Of a DNA stretch of 64,000 bases, positions 59,391 to 64,000 are shown piece by piece. Source of the DNA: Moritella sp. PE36 (GTDB taxonomy: Bacteria > Pseudomonadota > Gammaproteobacteria > Enterobacterales > Moritellaceae); NCBI RefSeq assembly GCF_000170855.1, contig NZ_ABCQ01000021.1:1-64000 (forward strand), given 5' to 3'. Numbering within the stretch: position 1 is the stretch's first letter; each line of letters starts with the position of its first letter. Position numbers and translations under genes: made by a program. Below the pieces are notes generated by a model, which saw only the letters and a program-made list of their open reading frames with translations, made no database searches and was not told the DNA's origin.

Positions 59391-59420
59391 TTGCAATTAA
59401 TTAGACGGTCGGTCTATAAT
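59391..59420 (+). promoter_or_regulatory. Promoter of the TetR gene with overlapping palindromic operator
   Basis: TTGCAA (59391-59396), 18 bp, TATAAT (59415-59420). A 15-bp palindrome, TAGAC-GGTCG-GTCTA (59402-59416), fills the spacer and runs into the -10 box. The same arms occur before acuI. The position suggests repression by blocking RNA polymerase. Confidence 0.75.
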
Positions 59421-59427
59421 CTGCGTT

Positions 59428-60072
59428 ATGGAAAATATGACAAGCAATCAGCCTAAACCTCGCCGAGGTCGGCCACCAAAAGTAGCCCGTGAAAACAGCG
59501 ATACTCGCGCCCTGCTCATTCGCAGTGGTGTGGAAGTATTAACGGAAAGTGGCTTTGCCGCTGCTGGTATCGATGGCATTCTAAAAAAAGTCGGTGTACC
59601 GAAAGGATCTTTTTATCATTACTTTAAAAGTAAGGAAGATTTCGGTCAGGCCGTCATTGATAACTACGCCAATTACTTTGCTGTAAAGCTAGATAAATGC
59701 TTACTTGATGAGTCTATCGCACCGTTACAGCGTATTGTACAATTTGCAGATGGCGCCAAACGAGGCATTGTTAAATTTGAATTTAAACGCGGCTGTTTAG
59801 TCGGTAATTTAGGTCAAGAAGTGGCTATTTTACCACACAGTTATCGCCGAATACTGCAAAACATCTTTGCAGTGTGGCAGACCAAGATGCAAGCGTGTTT
59901 AGAGACAGCTCAGCAACAAGGTGATATCAAGCAAAATATCAACTGTGCACAACAAGCAGAATACTTTTGGATCGGTTGGGAAGGCGCAGTGATGCGGGCG
60001 CGACTTGTACAGTCAGTGCAACCGTTAGATTTATACATCGCGACCTTTATTGCCAGTATCGCCACCAGCTAA
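59428..60072 (+). CDS. acuR: TetR-family regulator of the AcuR/NemR type
   Basis: 214 residues. An N-terminal AT-hook-like PRRGRPPK (11-18) precedes the TetR helix-turn-helix (GIDGILKKVGVPKGSFYHYFKSKEDFG, about 47-73). The C-terminal region has KRGCLVGNLGQEVAILP; the Cys (C123) is at the place of the reactive Cys of NemR. Its gene is followed by acuI, and both have the same operator, so it probably represses itself and acuI and is released by acrylate or another electrophile (inference). The ATG at 59428 is only 8 bases after the -10 box; the in-frame ATG at 59437 is an alternative start. Confidence 0.82.
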   Translation: MENMTSNQPKPRRGRPPKVARENSDTRALLIRSGVEVLTESGFAAAGIDGILKKVGVPKGSFYHYFKSKEDFGQAVIDNYANYFAVKLDKCLLDESIAPLQRIVQFADGAKRGIVKFEFKRGCLVGNLGQEVAILPHSYRRILQNIFAVWQTKMQACLETAQQQGDIKQNINCAQQAEYFWIGWEGAVMRARLVQSVQPLDLYIATFIASIATS

Positions 60073-60194
60073 ATACGGCATAGATTAATCATAATTAGGC
60101 TATTTATAACGGACGGTTATACCGAACAGTTATGACTAACATTCATTATAAATAGCGATTACCTATTTCTTATTGAAAATTTTTTACATTTTAA

Positions 60195-60209
60195 TAGACG
60201 ACCAGTCTA
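60195..60209 (+). promoter_or_regulatory. Palindromic operator in the acuI promoter
   Basis: TAGAC-GACCA-GTCTA, with the same arms and spacing as at 59402. It overlaps the likely -10 box TATATT (60208-60213); TTTACA or TTACAT 18-19 bp upstream could be the -35. It ends 15 bp before the acuI ATG (60225). Confidence 0.75.
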
Positions 60210-60224
60210 TATTCGGAGAAAATC

Positions 60225-61208
60225 ATGTTTAAAGGCATTTTAATCGAAAAAAATGACGACCAATACACAGCGTCAGTACAATCAATTGATGAATCACAAT
60301 TACCTGCAGGTGATGTAAGCATTGATGTTGCTTACAGTACCCTTAACTTTAAAGACGGATTAGCGATCACAGGTAAAGGCCCTGTAGTACGCAGCTTCCC
60401 TATGGTACCGGGTATCGACTTAGTGGGTACTGTAACTCAAAGTGATAGCGACAAATTCCAAGCTGGCGATCAAGTATTACTGAATGGTTTTGGGGTGGGT
60501 GAGAAGCATTGGGGCGGCCTTGCCGAAAAAGCCCGCCTGAAGAGTGATTGGTTAATCAAACTACCAGCAGGCTTGTCAGCAAAACAAGCAATGGCGATCG
60601 GTACTGCGGGTTATACTGCGATGTTATCGGTTATTGCCTTAGAGCGTCACGGTATCACCCCAGACAAAGGCGATGTACTGGTAACCGGTGCTAACGGTGG
60701 AGTGGGTAGTTTTGCCATTACTTTATTAGCGAAACTAGGCTATCGCGTTATTGCATCAACAGGTCGTCCAGAAGAAGCGGATTACTTAACAGCATTAGGC
60801 GCAGCAGAGATCATCGATCGTAATACATTGTCAGCACCAGGTCGTCCAATGGTAAAAGAACGTTGGGCAGCGGCGATAGACTCTGTTGGTAGTCACACAC
60901 TAACCAATGTATGCGCGGGTCTAAAATACGGTGGTGTGGTGACAGCCTGTGGTCTAGCACAAGGCATGGATTTCCCTGCAAGCGTAGCGCCGTTTATTTT
61001 ACGTGGCATTACCTTAGCGGGTATCGACAGTGTAATGCGTCCTCTGGCAGACAGAGAAGAAGCCTGGGCACGTTTAGCTGACATCCTAACAGATGATGAC
61101 TTTACCTCTATCGGCACTGAGATCAGCTTAGATGAAGCCGTAGCAGCTGCACATGATCTGATGGCGGGTAAAGTACGTGGTCGTGTAGTGGTTAACTTAC
61201 AAAAGTAA
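60225..61208 (+). CDS. acuI: Acrylyl-CoA reductase-like zinc-free MDR oxidoreductase (AcuI/YhdH)
   Basis: NADPH-dependent medium-chain reductase; AcuI proteins reduce the toxic acryloyl-CoA to propionyl-CoA in acrylate and DMSP metabolism. 327 residues. Family start [17 protein letters not shown], then [33 protein letters not shown], the NADPH motif [22 protein letters not shown], and the C-terminal [12 protein letters not shown] segment. It lacks the structural zinc Cys cluster. GGAG upstream of the ATG. No DMSP lyase gene is in the window, so it may serve general acrylate detoxification. Confidence 0.9.
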   Translation: MFKGILIEKNDDQYTASVQSIDESQLPAGDVSIDVAYSTLNFKDGLAITGKGPVVRSFPMVPGIDLVGTVTQSDSDKFQAGDQVLLNGFGVGEKHWGGLAEKARLKSDWLIKLPAGLSAKQAMAIGTAGYTAMLSVIALERHGITPDKGDVLVTGANGGVGSFAITLLAKLGYRVIASTGRPEEADYLTALGAAEIIDRNTLSAPGRPMVKERWAAAIDSVGSHTLTNVCAGLKYGGVVTACGLAQGMDFPASVAPFILRGITLAGIDSVMRPLADREEAWARLADILTDDDFTSIGTEISLDEAVAAAHDLMAGKVRGRVVVNLQK

Positions 61209-61249
61209 TTTATTACTGATTTAACATCATATAGCAGTAGGGTCTATGC

Positions 61250-62176
61250 CTACTGCTTTTTAGCCATGCAACTGAATCTCTCAAACAGAAAATCCAAGAA
61301 TAGTCGGAGCCGTTTCGGTTGATACTTCTTACTGATATACACCACATTTAAGTCTGCACTTGACGCTGAGATCGATGTATTAAAATTGGTCATATAACCG
61401 TTGAGCACGGTAACAAGACGTAAATTGTGAATATCATCTTGCACATCTAAAACAGATTTAAGCGCTATCCCTGCCCCCTCTAATGCCCAATATCGAATCA
61501 CTTCACCATCATCTGAAAATCGCTTAGGAATAACAGTGATCGCATTCTTCTTGTCTTGATCTTGAAAGTGCCATGTTTTAAGTTCCTCATGACTGCGGAT
61601 CATGGCGAGACAATCATGATTAACCAAATCCTGTGGCGTTAATGGCGTGCCATGCTTTGCTAGGTATTCTGGCGATGCACATAGCACTCGTTGGCTGGAT
61701 GATAGTCGTCGTGATATTAAACTGCTGTCAGCAAGCTCTCCATACCGAATGACAATATCGATACCCGATTCAGCAATATTAGAAATATCATCGTTCAAAT
61801 ATAGGTACGGCACCACATCTGGATACTGCTTACAGAACTCAGACAATATAGGCAGAATGTATTGTTTACCTATGTCCTTTGGTGCAGAGATTTTTAGTGA
61901 ACCTTTCACTTCTTTTACACCATTGAGGATAAGGTTCTCAGTTTCACTCACATTCTCCAATATCTCAATACAGGCTTTGTGGTAAAGCTCTCCAGAGTCC
62001 GTCAGTGACACATGCCTTGTGCTCCGATTAAGCAGCTTCACACCATACCTTTCTTCAAGGGCCTGAAGTCTTGTTGTCATTGTCGCAGGAGAAAGGCCGA
62101 GATCACGACCAGCTGCAGCGAGTCCATGGTGTTTCACAATACTCACGAACATGGCCATATCAGAAAATTTATCCAC
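61250..62176 (-). CDS. LysR-family transcriptional regulator
   Basis: 308 residues: N-terminal winged helix (MFVSIVKHHGLAAAGRDLGLSPATMTTRLQALEERYGVKLLNRST, about 9-53) and a substrate-binding domain about 90-295. Divergent from the Old Yellow Enzyme gene with a 166-bp gap that holds a T-N11-A palindrome, so it probably controls that gene and itself. The inducer is unknown. It resembles the CrgA-like group that often regulates oxidoreductases. Confidence 0.9.
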   Translation of the reverse strand: MDKFSDMAMFVSIVKHHGLAAAGRDLGLSPATMTTRLQALEERYGVKLLNRSTRHVSLTDSGELYHKACIEILENVSETENLILNGVKEVKGSLKISAPKDIGKQYILPILSEFCKQYPDVVPYLYLNDDISNIAESGIDIVIRYGELADSSLISRRLSSSQRVLCASPEYLAKHGTPLTPQDLVNHDCLAMIRSHEELKTWHFQDQDKKNAITVIPKRFSDDGEVIRYWALEGAGIALKSVLDVQDDIHNLRLVTVLNGYMTNFNTSISASSADLNVVYISKKYQPKRLRLFLDFLFERFSCMAKKQ

Positions 62177-62186
62177 CTCTCCCCCT

Positions 62187-62209
62187 ATTATTTAGTTTAT
62201 CCGAATAAT
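62187..62209. promoter_or_regulatory. LysR-type T-N11-A box between the regulator and the OYE gene
   Basis: ATTATT, 11 bases, AATAAT: perfect six-base arms with the exact LysR spacing. It is 11 bp from the regulator's start codon, so it suits autorepression as well as activation of the OYE gene. Confidence 0.6.
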
Positions 62210-62342
62210 GATTTTACATTTTACTCAATTATCAAATTAAAGCTAAAGAATATAATGACGACATCAACAGAAGTAGCACGCAACTTAACCTTAACTCGCC
62301 TAAATCATTAATCGTCATTATCGACTTCCCAAGGAAACAATC

Positions 62343-63452
62343 ATGAAAACACCGATGAGTAAATTATTCCAGAAAGCGAATCTCCAAAGTTTGGATTTAC
62401 AAAACCGAGTAGTAATGGCCCCGATGACCCGAGCTCGCACAAGTCAACCAGGTAACATACCAAATGAAATGATGGCAACATACTACAAGCAACGGGCGAC
62501 AGCTGGTTTAATCATCTCTGAAGCGACTCAAATTTCAGATGACTCCCAGGGTTATTCATTCACTCCTGGTGTTTACACCGACGAACAAGTAAAAGGCTGG
62601 CAACCAATAACTAAAGCTGCACACGACCAAGGTGCTGTGATGTTCTGCCAGCTATGGCATGTGGGTCGCGTTTCTCACCCAACATTTCAGAACGGTAAAC
62701 TACCTATCGCACCTTCAGCACTCGCGCCAGTTGAGACTAAAGTTTGGATTTCTGATGACCAAGGTAACGGCACCATGGTGGATTGCATTCAACCCCGAGC
62801 GATGAATCAAGCAGATATAGATCGCGTGATTCACGATTTTTCTTACGCTGCAAAACGCGCAATAGAAGCGGGTTTTGATGGGGTTGAGATCCACGGTGGT
62901 AATGGCTACCTTATCGACCAGTTTCTTCGTACAAACTCCAACAAGCGTACTGATAACTATGGCGGCACGCGTGAGAACCGCCTCCGTTTCCTGCTTGAAG
63001 TTGTTGATGCCGTAATTAAAGAAATCGGGGCTGATAAGGTTGGTGTTCGCCTTGCTCCATTCATCACCTTTAAAGATATGGATTGCCCAGATATCGTTGC
63101 AACAATCCTTGATGCATCGCAAGCACTACAAGCTCGTGATATCGCTTATATGCACTTATCAGAAGCGGATTGGGATGATGCACCCGTGATACCTGAAAGC
63201 TTCCGTATTCAGTTGCGACAAATTTTCAGTAACACCATCATTGTCGCGGGTAGCTATACGCAAGAACGCGCAGATGAAGTACTAAACAAAGGTTACGCAG
63301 ACCTAGTCGCCTTCGGTCGTCCATTCGTATCAAACCCCGACTTGGTTTCACGTTTAAAGAACAATAATGAACTCGCTGACTTGGATGGCGCTACGCTGTT
63401 TGGTGGTAACAAACTTGGTTACACGGATTATCCAACTCTCGATGCTCTTTAA
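62343..63452 (+). CDS. Old Yellow Enzyme-family alkene reductase (NemA-like)
   Basis: FMN flavoprotein that reduces activated C=C bonds (enals, enones, maleimides) and nitro compounds with NAD(P)H. 369 residues (E. coli NemA 365). TIM-barrel start LQNRVVMAPMTRARTSQPGN; the family motif GFDGVEIHGGNGYLIDQFLR supplies His and Asn that bind the substrate; TDNYGGTRENRLRFLLEVVDAV; and phosphate binding in GYADLVAFGRPFVSNPDL. AAGGA upstream of the ATG. Tail to tail with the next gene with no gap. Confidence 0.92.
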   Translation: MKTPMSKLFQKANLQSLDLQNRVVMAPMTRARTSQPGNIPNEMMATYYKQRATAGLIISEATQISDDSQGYSFTPGVYTDEQVKGWQPITKAAHDQGAVMFCQLWHVGRVSHPTFQNGKLPIAPSALAPVETKVWISDDQGNGTMVDCIQPRAMNQADIDRVIHDFSYAAKRAIEAGFDGVEIHGGNGYLIDQFLRTNSNKRTDNYGGTRENRLRFLLEVVDAVIKEIGADKVGVRLAPFITFKDMDCPDIVATILDASQALQARDIAYMHLSEADWDDAPVIPESFRIQLRQIFSNTIIVAGSYTQERADEVLNKGYADLVAFGRPFVSNPDLVSRLKNNNELADLDGATLFGGNKLGYTDYPTLDAL

Positions 63453-63923
63453 TTAGTCTATTGCAGATAAAAAATCATCGAGCTGATTATACGGGTCCCT
63501 TAACAACAAGGTTGTATGAAAAACATCTAACCAGTCACCTACAGATAAGTAACCTAACGGGGCTGGTTGCTTAGTTATACTTTTATGACGAAAGCGCAAT
63601 TTATAAGCATTGTCTTTATGTATAAAAGGCAATAATTTCTTCATTAATACCTGTTGATAGTCATACCAATGACGGATACATTCTGCTGTTGGCTTTTTTA
63701 ATAAATCACTTTGAACTATTAGGGTCCATAAGTTCCTATCACTCATATAAAATTTATTAAAATCAAAAAAATCAGCCATATTATTTTCTAAGATACCGAG
63801 CTCTTCAGCATAATCTTCAACCATCCAATCCATCGGTTTGGCGGGTAAATGATGGATATGATGTTCAAATATTGTCATTAAGGTTACTCTCAATATATTT
63901 GGTGACTTTAAGTTTGTCATCAT
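63453..63923 (-). CDS. Protein of unknown function
   Basis: About 157 residues from the ATG at 63923, which follows GGTGGA; in-frame ATGs at 63920 and 63878 and a codon at 63980 are alternatives, and the window end limits what can be judged. Soluble, rich in aromatic and His residues (HHIHHLPAKPMDWMVEDYAEELG, then ECIRHWYDYQQVLMKKLLPFI). I recognise no domain. Its stop codon directly abuts that of the OYE gene. Confidence 0.6.
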   Translation of the reverse strand: MMTNLKSPNILRVTLMTIFEHHIHHLPAKPMDWMVEDYAEELGILENNMADFFDFNKFYMSDRNLWTLIVQSDLLKKPTAECIRHWYDYQQVLMKKLLPFIHKDNAYKLRFRHKSITKQPAPLGYLSVGDWLDVFHTTLLLRDPYNQLDDFLSAID

Positions 63924-64000
63924 AAAAATCCACCGACGGTTATTAATACAATACCTAAGCCATGATTGACCGCCCAACAAGGTTGAGTGATAATTATTAC

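Noticed and set aside
62715-63122. Reverse-strand ORF of 135 codons opposite the Old Yellow Enzyme gene
   Set aside because: It covers the conserved catalytic region of the OYE gene and has no recognisable protein features.

Overview
This is an AT-rich window, by eye a little over 40% G+C, from the chromosome of a marine gammaproteobacterium. Gene order is strikingly E. coli-like, while the protein sequences and a dispersed palindrome built on TATACCCAAGTTACTTCAAG suggest an Alteromonadales/Vibrionales relative. A Moritella-like organism is my best guess. That is an inference from general familiarity, not a database result. I see no prophage, insertion sequence, CRISPR array, plasmid origin or rRNA operon.

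Layout. (1) 1-11.4 kb: pyrG (cut by the window edge), mazG, a large HD-GYP receptor in the place where E. coli has mazEF, relA and rlmD, with barA divergent. (2) 11.5-22.1 kb: the sigma-E operon rpoE-rseA-rseB-rseC running into lepA-lepB-rnc-era-recO-pdxJ, with nadB divergent. rpoE has a textbook sigma-E promoter of its own. lepB carries a one-base frameshift that removes its C-terminus. recO ends in a 33-bp tandem repeat that duplicates its own terminal motif. (3) 22.1-31.8 kb: ygfX-sdhE divergent from ygfZ; lysS-prfB with the conserved +1 frameshift; a CBS protein; and recJ-dsbC-xerD divergent from fldB. (4) 31.9-41.8 kb: tsaE-amiB-mutL-miaA-hfq-hflX-hflK-hflC divergent from queG. (5) 41.9-45.4 kb: a CPA1 antiporter, a DUF4442-like protein and eight identical tRNA-Gly(GCC) genes in tandem. 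(6) 45.4-56.8 kb: orn divergent from rsgA; psd; an EamA transporter; an MscM-like channel; epmA and efp facing epmB; and ndh. (7) 56.8-64 kb is the accessory end: two genes I do not recognise, a FadL-type porin, an AcuR/NemR-type regulator with an acrylyl-CoA reductase-like gene (acuI), and a LysR regulator divergent from an Old Yellow Enzyme.

How the genes work together. Most of the window is housekeeping: translation (EF-P with both lysylation enzymes, RF2, LysRS, EF4, Era, RsgA, MiaA, QueG, TsaE, Hfq), envelope stress (RpoE/RseABC), redox and periplasmic folding (DsbC, FldB, Ndh) and DNA repair (RecO, RecJ, MutL, XerD). Two features look like recent local evolution: the tRNA-Gly array, whose spacers point to duplication of a block of three genes, and the dispersed palindrome. 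The best candidate for a small, less routine system is the acuR-acuI module. The same 15-bp palindrome, TAGAC-N5-GTCTA, overlaps the predicted promoter of both genes. It lies next to a second regulated reductase (LysR plus OYE), which suggests a region devoted to reactive electrophiles. I found no wholly novel multi-gene system.
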